From NCBI RefSeq assembly GCF_900099965.1, contig NZ_FNDJ01000014.1:186001-250000 (forward strand): 64,000 nucleotides of DNA. The letters run 5' to 3'. The translations under genes and the position numbers were made by a program. How positions within the stretch are numbered: the first letter of the stretch is position 1; each line of letters starts with the position of its first letter. The notes below the pieces were generated by a model. The model was not told where the DNA came from and made no database searches. It saw only the letters and a list, made by a program, of their open reading frames with translations. Source of the stretch: Nonomuraea jiangxiensis. GTDB taxonomy: Bacteria > Actinomycetota > Actinomycetes > Streptosporangiales > Streptosporangiaceae. Below, piece after piece: positions 47,750 to 56,776 of this stretch.

Positions 47750-48330
47750 ACGCTGCGCGCTGGGCCGCTCTCGTCATCGAGGCGGCCGACGAAACCACCG
47801 CGATCCTGGAGAAAGGCGCCAACCAGGACTGGACGCGCAACGCCGCAGGGCTGGAATGGAGCTGCAGGACCACACTCGACCACATCGCCCTGGGCGTCGT
47901 GGGTTACGCCGGCCTGCTCATCGCCCGTCCCCCCGGCCGGTACATCACCCTCTTCGCCTCGCTCGACCCCCAGGCTCCCATCCCCGAGTGCCTGGAGGGG
48001 ATCGGGATCGCGGCGAACATCCTGGCCTCCGCCGTACGGGAGGCCGACGCCGACGTACGCGCCTGGCATCCGTGGGGCCACTCGGACGGCCCCGGCTTCG
48101 CCGCTATGGGAGTCGTCGAACTGCTCGTTCACGGCATGGACATCAGCCACGCGCTCGGGCTCGACTGGCGGATGCCGGAGCACCTGTGCGCCCCGGCGCT
48201 GCGCCGCCTCTTCCCCGAGGCTCCGGAAGGCGAGGACTCAGCCGAGATCCTCCTGTGGTGCACCGGCCGCGCCGAGCTTCCCGGTCATGCCCGCAGACAA
48301 CGCTGGCAGTGGAACGGGACCGTCCGCTGA
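47746..48330 (+). CDS. DinB/mycothiol-dependent maleylpyruvate isomerase-fold protein
   Basis: 194 residues. WSCRTTLDHIALGVVGYAG with VELLVHGMDISHALGLDW gives the His ligands of the DinB/MDMPI metal site. Such proteins are thiol-S-transferases or of unknown role. The start overlaps the reductase pseudogene stop by 4 nt. Convergent with the StyB-like gene, 33 nt away. Confidence 0.8.
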   Translation: MNAARWAALVIEAADETTAILEKGANQDWTRNAAGLEWSCRTTLDHIALGVVGYAGLLIARPPGRYITLFASLDPQAPIPECLEGIGIAANILASAVREADADVRAWHPWGHSDGPGFAAMGVVELLVHGMDISHALGLDWRMPEHLCAPALRRLFPEAPEGEDSAEILLWCTGRAELPGHARRQRWQWNGTVR

Positions 48331-48363
48331 GGGCGATTGCGTTGCGGCACAGCCCGGCAGGGA

Positions 48364-48843
48364 TCACGCGGCGCCGGCACCGACTACGGGCCAGAACTCC
48401 CGGTAGCGGCCGGAGTGGAAGACGAGCGGCTCTCCCTCGGTCCGCTGGTAGCGCTCCACCGCCCCGACGAAGATGTGATGGTCGCCGCCGTCGTGGACGC
48501 GCTCCGTACGGCAGACGAAGCTGGCCAGCGTCCCGGCGAGTATCGGCAGGGGCGCGCCGAGCAACTCCACCCCGGCGAACTTGTCGGCTGAGGGCGTGGC
48601 GAAGCGCCTGGACAGGTGGTCCTGGTCGGCGGCGAGGACGTTGACGGCGAACCGCCCGGCCCGCAGGAAGAGCGGCGCGCTGGGCGCCCGGTTGGACAGG
48701 CACCAGAGCACCAGCGGCGGATCGAGTGAGACCGAGGTGAAGGAGTTGACGGTCACGCCGGCCCGCTCCCCATCGGCGGTCACCGTCGTGATCACCGCCA
48801 CCCCGGTCGCGAACTGCCCGAAGGCCTCACGGAGCGATCTCAT
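48364..48843 (-). CDS. Flavin reductase component (StyB-like)
   Basis: 159 residues. FGQFATGVAVITTVTADGERAGVTVNSFTSVSLDPPLVLWCLSNRAPS is the flavin reductase-like fold; VHDGGDHHIFVGAVERYQRTEGEPLVFHSGRYRE its end. It supplies reduced FAD to the partner oxygenase. Start ATG 48843 overlaps the oxygenase stop as ATGA, so the two are co-translated. Confidence 0.92.
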   Translation of the reverse strand: MRSLREAFGQFATGVAVITTVTADGERAGVTVNSFTSVSLDPPLVLWCLSNRAPSAPLFLRAGRFAVNVLAADQDHLSRRFATPSADKFAGVELLGAPLPILAGTLASFVCRTERVHDGGDHHIFVGAVERYQRTEGEPLVFHSGRYREFWPVVGAGAA

Positions 48844-50063
48844 GCCGCGACCCTGTTCAGGTAGGCCTCGGCTCGGGCGGCGTCCATGAACCAGTCGGCG
48901 TAGTCGGCCGGGTCGTCGAAGCCGTTGACGAAGCGGGAGGCGATCTCCGGACGTTGTCCGGCGGCCCCCAGGAGCGCCAGGTGGTGGGGTTCGGCGGGCG
49001 CCAGCAGGGCGTTGGTCCAGTTCGTGACATGCCGGGCCTGCGTCCAGAAGAGATCGAAGGTCCGCCGCATCCAGTCCGCGTCGAACGGCTGCGCGCCCCG
49101 TTCCACGATGGCCCGCAGATAGGTGGCGGCGCACTTGGCGGCGTTGTTGCTGCCCTGCCCGGTGATCGGGTCGTTGAGCACCACGACGTCGGCCACGCCG
49201 AGCACCGGTGCGCCGGAGGGCAGAACGGCGACAGGACGGCGAACCGTGGGGGCGAAGCGGCCGGTCAGGACCGCGTTGGCGTCGGTGAGCTCGATCCCGG
49301 CGCAGCGCTCGGCCTCCCACGGGAAGAAGGCCTCCAGGATTTGGCGGCTGCGCGCCAGATGCTCGGCGGGGCCGCGCACGTCGCCCCAGCAGTCCATGGG
49401 ACCGCCCGGCACGCCCTCGAACACCATGATCTCGCAGGGGCCGGTGTGTGTGAGCGCGGGGAAGACGAAGTACTCGCCCACGCCGGGGAGCAGGTTGAAG
49501 CAGACCGCCGAGTGATCGGGGCGGGGGGCGAGACCGTTGACGTAGGTGACCGCCAGCGCGCGTTGCGGAGCGGCGTACGGGGAGCGCGAGGGGTCCCGCT
49601 CGAAGAGCGAGGCGATCTGTCCCTTCCCCGCGGCGACGAGGACCAGGTCGTACCGGGCGGCGTAGCTCTCCAGGTCCTCCGGGGTGGCGTCGTGCAGGAT
49701 GAGCTTGCCGCCGAGCCGTTCGAACTCGCCCATCCAGGCCGGCATCTTCAGCCGCTGGTCGACCGAGCGGGCCGGGACGTCCAGCCGCGCCGCCCAGTCG
49801 AGTAACTTGCCTCCCTCCGGACCGGGAACCGTGAGCGCGATGCCCTCGATGGGCGGGCAGTCGTCGGCCCACCAGTCCAGGCCGAGCTCACGCTCGTAAG
49901 CCTGCGCGGTGCCGAACATGGCCTGGCCGGACATCACCCGGCCGTCGCGGATGGACTCGCGGGTGCGATTGGAGACCACGGTGACGTCGTAGCCGTGCTG
50001 GAGCAGACCGATGGCCAGGTGGAGGCCGGCCTGACCGGCGCCGACGATGAGGATGTCGCGCAT
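48840..50063 (-). CDS. Styrene/indole monooxygenase oxygenase component (StyA-like)
   Basis: 407 residues. ILIVGAGQAGLHLAIGLLQHGYDVTVVSNR is the FAD motif, followed by the StyA-type ESIRDGRVMSGQAMFGTAQAYERELGLDWW and LNDPITGQGSNNAAKCA. It uses FADH2 from the reductase to epoxidise styrene or indole. AAGGGA precedes ATG. The usual styC and styD (isomerase, aldehyde dehydrogenase) genes are absent here. Confidence 0.9.
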   Translation of the reverse strand: MRDILIVGAGQAGLHLAIGLLQHGYDVTVVSNRTRESIRDGRVMSGQAMFGTAQAYERELGLDWWADDCPPIEGIALTVPGPEGGKLLDWAARLDVPARSVDQRLKMPAWMGEFERLGGKLILHDATPEDLESYAARYDLVLVAAGKGQIASLFERDPSRSPYAAPQRALAVTYVNGLAPRPDHSAVCFNLLPGVGEYFVFPALTHTGPCEIMVFEGVPGGPMDCWGDVRGPAEHLARSRQILEAFFPWEAERCAGIELTDANAVLTGRFAPTVRRPVAVLPSGAPVLGVADVVVLNDPITGQGSNNAAKCAATYLRAIVERGAQPFDADWMRRTFDLFWTQARHVTNWTNALLAPAEPHHLALLGAAGQRPEIASRFVNGFDDPADYADWFMDAARAEAYLNRVAA

Positions 50064-50166
50064 GGTGGGTGTGTCCCTTCGGTGTCAGGAGTGGGAGTTG
50101 CTATCGGCGCCTGACAAGAAAGGTACGGCCGGTGCGTCCGCCCGAGCCATCCGCGGAGCGCGGATC

Positions 50167-51150
50167 TCATCCACCTGACGCGGAACCCCTGCGCAACGTC
50201 TCCGACGGCGGTTGCCCGTACCTCTCGCGGTACTGGGCGGCGAAACGTCCCTGGTGCAGGAAGCCCCATCGGGCGGCCACCGTGGTCACCGTGGCCCTGG
50301 CAGGGTCGGCCGTCCTGAGCTCATCGTGGACCCGCGCGAGTCGTACCTGCCTGAGGTGGGTCATGGGGCTCAGCCCGAGATGCGCGCGGAAACCTTCCTG
50401 CAGAGAGCGGCTGCTGACCGCGACGGCGCCGGCGATGTCGGTAGTGGTGAGCGGGAGGTGCGCGTGCTCTTCGATGAACTCCATCGCCCGGCGCACGACC
50501 TTCGGCAGAGCGGGCGGCCTGGGTGCCGTCAGCCGTTCCAGGTAGTTGGAGGGCTGCATGGTCAGCAGCAGGGTGATCAGGGCGTTCTCCAGGTGTGCGA
50601 TGGCCAGCGGATGGCCGGTCAGTCCGTCGTCGCGCTCGGCCTCCCTGACGAGCAGGTCGGCCATGTCCCGCCAGGACCGGGTCCAGCCCGTCGTCAGGTC
50701 CATGCCGAGGTCGAAGACGACCGGGTCGTCGAGTTGTTCGCCGAGCATCTGCTTCAACGCGAGCTCGATCGAGGTGCGCTCGAACTTGACCACCAACTGG
50801 GGGCAGCCGGCGGCCCAGCGCATGTCGAGGTGGCGGGTCGGCGAGGGCAGCGCGGCCAGCGACGAGGTGGAGACGATCTCCTTGTCGCCGAGGCGGATCA
50901 GGCTTCGCCCGGCGAGCGGGATCATGACCAGGAAGAACGTGTCGAGGTCGCCTGGTTCGATGTGCACGTCGGCCCCGTAGTCGAGGTAACTGACGCGGAC
51001 CGAGCCGAGCTGGACGGAGTTGAACCGGGCCGACAGCAGGTCCGCGTCGCCGGCCAGGTCCAGCCGGTGCGGGCAGAACACCTTGGCGACCTCGCCCCGG
51101 ACCTCGTCCAGGTCGGAGCTGGCGAAGACAGCACGATTGCTGAGGAGCAC
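50167..51150 (-). CDS. AraC-family regulator
   Basis: 327 residues. An N-terminal sensing domain of the AraC_binding_2 type (about 1-200) includes TFFLVMIPLAGRSLIRLGDKE. Two helix-turn-helix units follow: LTTTDIAGAVAVSSRSLQEGFRAHLGLSPM and VTTVAARWGFLHQGRFAAQYRERYGQPPSETLR. It stands 103 nt upstream of styA in the same direction and is a likely activator of the monooxygenase pair. Confidence 0.9.
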   Translation of the reverse strand: MLLSNRAVFASSDLDEVRGEVAKVFCPHRLDLAGDADLLSARFNSVQLGSVRVSYLDYGADVHIEPGDLDTFFLVMIPLAGRSLIRLGDKEIVSTSSLAALPSPTRHLDMRWAAGCPQLVVKFERTSIELALKQMLGEQLDDPVVFDLGMDLTTGWTRSWRDMADLLVREAERDDGLTGHPLAIAHLENALITLLLTMQPSNYLERLTAPRPPALPKVVRRAMEFIEEHAHLPLTTTDIAGAVAVSSRSLQEGFRAHLGLSPMTHLRQVRLARVHDELRTADPARATVTTVAARWGFLHQGRFAAQYRERYGQPPSETLRRGSASGG

Positions 51151-51244
51151 ACCAAATGATCCCCGTTCTCGACCAGGTCTTCAATGTAAAAGGACGCACA
51201 AGAGTTGCGTCACGGTCGACCCGGCGATGCCGCGGAGTCTTCGG

Positions 51245-51284
51245 GTGGGCGCCCGCCCCGGCTGGTCAGGAAGCGGGCGCCCAC
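51245..51284 (-). terminator. Hairpin terminator of the subtilase gene
   Basis: GTGGGCGCCCGC and GCGGGCGCCCAC form a perfect 12-bp stem with a 16-nt loop, just past the stop at 51291. Confidence 0.7.
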
Positions 51285-51290
51285 ATCGGA

Positions 51291-54200
51291 TTACGGTTGT
51301 ACGGCGGGGAGCTTGCCGAAGCCGACCTGGTCGGCCTCCTGGGCACCGCTACCGTTGTCCAGGGTGACGACGAGCCAGCCCTTCGCCGGCGTGGTCGCGA
51401 GCTTCGCCTGGTCGACCGTGAGCGGGATAGAGGCGGAGGCGCGCGGCGCGAGCGGCACGTACGCCCCCGTGGAGATGGCCGGGGCGAAGGCGTCGAACGC
51501 CGCCGACTCGGTCTCGTCCGTGAGCCCCTCGGGGATCAGCGAGAAACCGGTCGCCGTGTAGGTGAAGCGTGAGGCGCCCTCCGTCAGTCCCACCTCGGAG
51601 GCGAGAGCCGGCATGAGCAGAGTGCCGCCGTTCATCGGGGCCGTGGCGACCCACGCGTTCACCAGGGATCCATCGGCCTTGAAGACGAACGTGGCGAACC
51701 GCCCGTCGAAGTCGCCCGCGGTGACCAGGCCGTAGTCCGCGCCGACCAGGATGTAGTCGGGTGCTCCGTCATTGTTGGAGTCGATCGGGATGTCGTACTC
51801 GTTCGCCGAAGCGTTGGACCACTGGCCGGAGGTGTTGACCGCGAAGACCAGCGCCCGGTCGGTGTCAGCGCCTCCCAGCGCCGACCCGGGGAGTGTCTGC
51901 ACCCCGACGGCGCGGATGTCCATCGAGTCCTCGGCGCCCGTGATGTCGTCGGCGTCGGTGATGCCCCAGGCGTAGACGTCCGCGGCGCCGGAGTGGGCAC
52001 CGTCGTTGCGAACATCGACCGAGGTCACGAGTCCGCCGTCGCCCGCCGTGTACTTGCCCGGCTCGGACGCGTGCACCTTGGACTGGGCGTCGGGGACGAG
52101 CAGGAACGGGGCCCGCAGCGGGTAGACGCCCTCGGCGGCCTTCCGAGGCGTGGCGGTGACCGCACCCTGAATGTGGGTGACCGTACCGAAGTTGGAGGTC
52201 TCGGCGGCGGGCAGGGCGGCCACGGCCTGGGCGCTCAGCGACAGGGTGACTTGGACGGTGCGGCTGCTTCGCTGGGGCACGGTCACGCTCTTGGGCGAGA
52301 CCGAGACCTTGGCGCCGTAGGACTCGCCGGTGAACGCGGCGGCGAGGTCGTAGGTGACCGGAAGTTCGCCGGTGTTGCGGATGGCGAAGTTCTCGATCCC
52401 CACGTACTTGCCGGTCATCGACTTCAGGCCGAACGACAGGCTGCTCCCGTCGTTCGTCTCACCGATCACCGTGGCGGCGACCGCCTGCCGGGTGGCCACG
52501 ACGCCGGAGCCGGCGACCCTGGCGGTGTAGTTCCCGATCTTGGACGTGGCGTCGGCGGTGCTGACGATCGCGGCCTTGATCTCGCCGGGCTGCCAGCTCG
52601 GGTGGGCCTCCTTCACGAGCGCGGCCACACCGGCGACCATCGGCGAGGCCATCGAGGTGCCCGAGATCGTCGCGGCGCCGGAACCCGTGCCCACTCCGGT
52701 CGAGACGACGGCGACGCCAGGCGCGGTCACGTCCGGCTTCAGCGCGCTGCCGCCGTTGGCCGGGCCGCCGGAGGAGAACGAGGCGAGCCGGGCGTAGGCG
52801 GGGTTGGGGATGGCCAGCGCCGCCAGCGTGGTGCTCTTGCCGTCCAGCGACTGGGCGCCGGCCGCGTCACCGCCCTTGATGCCGAGGAACGGGATGGTCA
52901 CCGTGTACTCCTCACCGGTGTCCGGGTCGGCGGTGATCTGCCCCTCCAGCGGCGGGTACGCGGGATCGGTGTTGATCATGGCCACCGCCGCGGCACCGGC
53001 CTGCTGGCCGAGGATGGCTCGCTTGACCCGGCCGCAGTCGCCACGCACCGTGATCACGAGCTTGCCCGCCACGCCGCCAGGGTAGGCCGCGTAGTCTGCC
53101 GGGGCGCAGCCCAGCGACACCGGGCCGGAGGGATAGCTCGTGCGGAGCACCGCGACCGGCAGGGTTCCCGAGGGCAGTGGAGCCTCGTTGGAGTTCTGCG
53201 CGACGAGCTCGGTGCCTTCCGCGGCGATCTTCACCGCTGGCAGGTTGGCACGCGCGGCGTCGAGGGCGGCCACCGAGATGGCCGTGGGGGCGACAGCGGG
53301 CGCACCGGTCAGGTAGGCGTTCTGGCCGGAGTTGCCGGCCGAGGCCACCACGGTCACGCCCGCGCGGGTCAGCGTCTGCACCGCCTGCGACGAGGGCTCG
53401 TCAACGCGGCCGAAGGGGGAGCCGAGCGACATGTTGACGACGTCGGCGCCGTCCTTCAGGGCCCGCTCCATGGCCGCGACGATGACGTCCTCGCTGGCCG
53501 AACCGCCGCAGCCGAAGACGCGGTAGGCCATCAGCGAGGCCTTGGGCGCCACGCCCGGTCCCACCTTGAAGGTGTTGGCGTGGGTGGTGGAGTCGTACGG
53601 GCCGGTGTAGGTCTTGCCGTTCGCGTCCACCCCGAAGCCGGCCGAGCTGCCGGCCACGTGGGAGCCGTGGCCGTTGCAGTCGAGCGGGTCGGGGTCGGGC
53701 TTGGGCATCGAGGTGGGATCGTTGGCGTCGTAGTCGTCACCCACGAGGTCGTAGCCGCCGACCACCTTGGTGGTGGGGAAGGTGCCAGGCTCGATCACGG
53801 TGCCGTCGTTGCCCTCGAAGTCGGCCGGGTTGCCCGGGCCGCCGAAGTTGGCGTGCGTGTAGTCGATCCCGGTGTCGATGACCGCGACCTTGATGCCTGT
53901 GCCGGTCTTGCCGAGGTCCTGCCACGCCTGCGGGGCGCCGATGTAGGGGACGGCGGCGGTGTTGTCCGGGCGGAACGTGCGTACCGGATGTACGGAGACG
54001 ACCCCAGGAGCCCGCTGGATCGCCGGCAGGCTGCCGCGGGGGATGGCGGCGGCGATGCCGTTGAAGCTGTCGGTATAGGTGGTGAGGACCTTTCCGCCTT
54101 CGGCCTGCACCTTGTCCTCGACGCTCTGCTGCCGGCGGTGGAGCGTGGCACGTAAGGTCGTCCTGTTGACGGTCTTGCCGGCCTCGGCCGCATCGGCGGC

Positions 54201-54419
54201 GGCATCGCCGACCGGGGTGCCGCTGACCTGGATGAGGACCTTGAGCTGGCGGGTGGGATCGAGCGCGGCTGGTTTGAAACCGGTGTAGGCGAACGCGCTG
54301 TCCAGATGCTGGAAGCGGTCAGGCCGGGTGGGTTGAGCATTGGCCGTGGATGGCATTGCAGTCAGCGGAATCGCAATGCTCGCGGACGCGAGCACTGCGA
54401 GGAGCAGACGCCTCTTCAC
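51291..54419 (-). CDS. Secreted S8-family serine protease with PA domain
   Basis: 1042 residues from GTG 54419 with GAGGTGATCA upstream. A signal peptide (KRRLLLAVLASASIAIPLTA, cleavage near ANA-Q) is followed by an I9-type propeptide. The catalytic triad is Asp about 180 in VAVIDTGIDYTH, His about 251 in NGHGSHVAGS, and Ser about 587 in SGTSMASPM. A protease-associated insert lies before the Ser (about 390-520), and a Fn3-like and beta-rich C-terminal region of about 400 residues follows. Probably an extracellular nutrient-scavenging or maturation protease. Hairpin terminator follows. Confidence 0.93.
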   Translation of the reverse strand: MKRRLLLAVLASASIAIPLTAMPSTANAQPTRPDRFQHLDSAFAYTGFKPAALDPTRQLKVLIQVSGTPVGDAAADAAEAGKTVNRTTLRATLHRRQQSVEDKVQAEGGKVLTTYTDSFNGIAAAIPRGSLPAIQRAPGVVSVHPVRTFRPDNTAAVPYIGAPQAWQDLGKTGTGIKVAVIDTGIDYTHANFGGPGNPADFEGNDGTVIEPGTFPTTKVVGGYDLVGDDYDANDPTSMPKPDPDPLDCNGHGSHVAGSSAGFGVDANGKTYTGPYDSTTHANTFKVGPGVAPKASLMAYRVFGCGGSASEDVIVAAMERALKDGADVVNMSLGSPFGRVDEPSSQAVQTLTRAGVTVVASAGNSGQNAYLTGAPAVAPTAISVAALDAARANLPAVKIAAEGTELVAQNSNEAPLPSGTLPVAVLRTSYPSGPVSLGCAPADYAAYPGGVAGKLVITVRGDCGRVKRAILGQQAGAAAVAMINTDPAYPPLEGQITADPDTGEEYTVTIPFLGIKGGDAAGAQSLDGKSTTLAALAIPNPAYARLASFSSGGPANGGSALKPDVTAPGVAVVSTGVGTGSGAATISGTSMASPMVAGVAALVKEAHPSWQPGEIKAAIVSTADATSKIGNYTARVAGSGVVATRQAVAATVIGETNDGSSLSFGLKSMTGKYVGIENFAIRNTGELPVTYDLAAAFTGESYGAKVSVSPKSVTVPQRSSRTVQVTLSLSAQAVAALPAAETSNFGTVTHIQGAVTATPRKAAEGVYPLRAPFLLVPDAQSKVHASEPGKYTAGDGGLVTSVDVRNDGAHSGAADVYAWGITDADDITGAEDSMDIRAVGVQTLPGSALGGADTDRALVFAVNTSGQWSNASANEYDIPIDSNNDGAPDYILVGADYGLVTAGDFDGRFATFVFKADGSLVNAWVATAPMNGGTLLMPALASEVGLTEGASRFTYTATGFSLIPEGLTDETESAAFDAFAPAISTGAYVPLAPRASASIPLTVDQAKLATTPAKGWLVVTLDNGSGAQEADQVGFGKLPAVQP

Positions 54420-54598
54420 TGATCACCTCAGGTGGTACATGGGATTGAGCTGATCAAAGAGTGAACTCGCCACAATGGGATCATGTCGCACTTTCGTAAC
54501 AACTAGAACACAACATCTGTAAAGGCGTGAGTCGGTACAGGGCGGATCGCAACCCACGTGTCCTGCTGAACGGCGGCCAAGCTGGATCGCCTGAGGGG

Positions 54599-55246
54599 TC
54601 AGGTGGCTTTGTCGTGGGCGCGTAGGGTCGCTACACCGTCGCCTTCGAGGTCGTTCCAGTAGCCGGTGCGCCCGGTCATCGCCATGATCAGCGCCACGGT
54701 GGGGCCGGTCACAAGGGCGCCGGAGCCGGTCGTGAAGGGGCCGTCGGTGGCGACGAGGCGCAGGTCGCGGATTCGGCCCTTGGCGAGGACGACCATGTCG
54801 GAGCGGCGATAGTAGTCGGCTACCCGGGTGAGCACCTCGATCGGGTAGTCGCGCCGGATGCCCAATGGCCGTCGGATGTCCTCTCCGTGCACGATCGTCT
54901 CGCCCAGCATCGCCATGACGGACAGGGGTGGCTTGGTCGTGCTGGTGACGACGCGGCGGAACCTGGCGAGCGTCTCGGCCGGGGTCGCGCCCAACTGCTC
55001 GGCCAATCGCATGGCCACCTGTTTGTCGAAGTCGAAGCGGCAGCGGATGACGCCGGTCATCCACCGTACCGGTGTGAGACTCGCCCCTGAGGTGATGTGC
55101 GCCAGCACCTCGCGGACCGTCAGCCCGGTGCACAGGGACGGCGTGGTCCACTGCTCGCTGGTCAGATCCGCCAGGTCGGCCGCCAGGGCCGCCCGCTCGG
55201 TGTGGACCAGCGACCAGACGGTTGGCTTCGGCCTGGAGTCGGTCAT
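54599..55246 (-). CDS. Maleylpyruvate isomerase-family (MDMPI) protein
   Basis: 215 residues. VHTERAALAADLADLTSEQWTTPSLCTGLTVREVLAHITSG is the MDMPI N-terminal domain; GETIVHGEDIRRPLGI carries the metal His. The substrate is unknown. It lies 2 nt after the VOC stop in the same direction and is probably co-transcribed with it. The 179-nt gap to the protease start shows no clear element. Confidence 0.85.
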   Translation of the reverse strand: MTDSRPKPTVWSLVHTERAALAADLADLTSEQWTTPSLCTGLTVREVLAHITSGASLTPVRWMTGVIRCRFDFDKQVAMRLAEQLGATPAETLARFRRVVTSTTKPPLSVMAMLGETIVHGEDIRRPLGIRRDYPIEVLTRVADYYRRSDMVVLAKGRIRDLRLVATDGPFTTGSGALVTGPTVALIMAMTGRTGYWNDLEGDGVATLRAHDKAT

Positions 55247-55248
55247 GA

Positions 55249-55608
55249 TCAGCGGCTCACGAGGCCGACATGGTTGCCGTCCGGGTCGGCGAACACCGCG
55301 ATCCGCCCCAGGGGCGTCGGCGCCGGTTCCATGACGCGGCTGCCGCCCAGACTTTCCGCGCGCGCCAGCGCGGCCTCCACGTCGTCGACCGGGAAGTAGA
55401 CCACCATCCCGGTGTACGGGCTGCTGGGACCGGCCTGGCCGATACCGCCTGCCGGACGGCCGCCGTCACCACCGATGAACGCGTAGGTGTCGTCGATGAC
55501 GTTCACCGTCCAGCCGAACAGCTCCTGATAGAAGCGCCGTGCTTGCGAAGCGTCGGGAGTGGAGATGTCGAACCATCCGGGCGTGGGACGAGATCCGGTC
55601 GACGTCAT
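55249..55608 (-). CDS. VOC (glyoxalase-fold) family protein
   Basis: 119 residues. GWFDISTPDASQARRFYQELFGWTVNVIDDTYAFI and VVYFPVDDVEAALARAESLGGSRVMEPAPTPLGRIAVFADPDGNHVGL are the two glyoxalase halves. AAGGAGGACTGCC precedes ATG. It is divergent from the ECF sigma factor 74 nt away; VOC and MDMPI genes beside such sigma genes are common and may be regulated by it. Confidence 0.88.
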   Translation of the reverse strand: MTSTGSRPTPGWFDISTPDASQARRFYQELFGWTVNVIDDTYAFIGGDGGRPAGGIGQAGPSSPYTGMVVYFPVDDVEAALARAESLGGSRVMEPAPTPLGRIAVFADPDGNHVGLVSR

Positions 55609-55682
55609 GGCAGTCCTCCTTATAAGGGCCGGTTTGACCCATCACCTGGTAGGACTGCCGCTGTAGGGCACAATCGTCGCTC

Positions 55683-56738
55683 ATGGGGGAAAATTCTGCT
55701 GGGCTCCAGGTGGATCCGGCGGTGCAGCGCGATCAGGACGCTGACCTGGCCCGGGCTCGCGCGGGGGATGATGCCGCCTTCGCCCGCCTGGTGGGACCGC
55801 TACGCCAGGAGTTGCACGGCCACTGCTACCGCATGCTGGGTTCGAGTCACGACGCCGACGATGCCCTGCAGGATGCCCTGCTGCGTGCCTGGCGAGGGCT
55901 CGGGCGGTTCGAGGGTCGTGGCTCGTTGCGTTCGTGGCTCTACACCGTGGCCACCCGTACGTGTCTGGACCTGGCCGACTCCCGCGCCAAGCGGGCGTTG
56001 CCCGCCGACCTCGGCTCATCCAGCGAACGAGCCGTGCTTGACGCCGCCCCGCTGACCGAGGTCGCCTGGCTGGGCCCTTACCCCGATCAGGGCCTCGCCG
56101 ACGGCCGGGCCGTTCCTGAGGCGCGTTACGAGCAGCGTGAGTCCGTCGAACTCGCCTTCGTCGCCGCCCTGCAGCACCTGCCGGGTAACCAGCGGGCCGC
56201 GCTGCTGCTGTTCGACGTGCTCGGGTTCTCCGCCGCCGAGATCGCCACCATGATGGGCACCTCGACCACGTCGGTGAACTCCGCTCTGGCGCGGGCCCGC
56301 AGGCTCGTGGCGGAGAAGATCCCCTCCCCGAGCCAGCAGCAGGCGCTGCGGAAGATCGGCGACGCCAAGGTTCAGCAGCTCGTGGCCGCGTTCGCGGCGG
56401 CGCTGGAACGCGGCGACATCGACGCCCTGGTGCCGTTGCTGACCGAAGACGTCACCTGGTCCATGCCGCCTCTGCCGACCTGGTACCAGGGGTTGGCGGC
56501 CGTCACCGACTTCGCCGTACAGGTCCCCCTAACGAGGTGCCCAAGCTGGCGCTCCCTTCCGACCAGCGCCAACGGCCAGCCTGCCGTAGCGTTCTACCTC
56601 GGCGGCGACGCCATCGGACCGCACGACGCCTGGTCGATCACCGTGCTCGCGTTCCGCGACACACGCATCAGCCACATCGTCTCCTTCCTCGGCCCCGAGC
56701 ACTTCCCATCCTTCGCCCTGCCCGCCTCACTCCTCTGA
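55683..56738 (+). CDS. ECF RNA polymerase sigma factor with SnoaL-like tail
   Basis: 351 residues. Region 2 is DAAFARLVGPLRQELHGHCYRMLGSSHDADDALQDALLRAWRGLGRFEGRGSLRSWLYTVATRTCLD; region 4 is ALQHLPGNQRAALLLFDVLGFSAAEIATMMGTSTTSVNSALARARRL. WLGPYPD between them, and a C-terminal SnoaL-like domain (about 225-345), place it in the SigG/ECF56-type group, where the tail replaces an anti-sigma factor. No membrane anti-sigma gene is adjacent, as expected. It is likely to control the divergent VOC-MDMPI pair. Confidence 0.9.
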   Translation: MGENSAGLQVDPAVQRDQDADLARARAGDDAAFARLVGPLRQELHGHCYRMLGSSHDADDALQDALLRAWRGLGRFEGRGSLRSWLYTVATRTCLDLADSRAKRALPADLGSSSERAVLDAAPLTEVAWLGPYPDQGLADGRAVPEARYEQRESVELAFVAALQHLPGNQRAALLLFDVLGFSAAEIATMMGTSTTSVNSALARARRLVAEKIPSPSQQQALRKIGDAKVQQLVAAFAAALERGDIDALVPLLTEDVTWSMPPLPTWYQGLAAVTDFAVQVPLTRCPSWRSLPTSANGQPAVAFYLGGDAIGPHDAWSITVLAFRDTRISHIVSFLGPEHFPSFALPASLL

Positions 56739-56756
56739 CCGCGAGAGCCGCAGGCA

Positions 56757-56772
56757 CCGTGGGGCGCCACGG
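56757..56772. terminator. Short hairpin between convergent genes
   Basis: CCGTGG and CCACGG form a 6-bp stem with a GGCG loop in the 38-nt gap. A weak terminator at best. Confidence 0.3.
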
Positions 56773-56776
56773 CGAT

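Noticed and set aside
51993..54155. 720-codon plus-strand frame opposite the subtilase
   Set aside because: Shadow frame with Gly/Arg/His bias; the protease triad is intact on the other strand.
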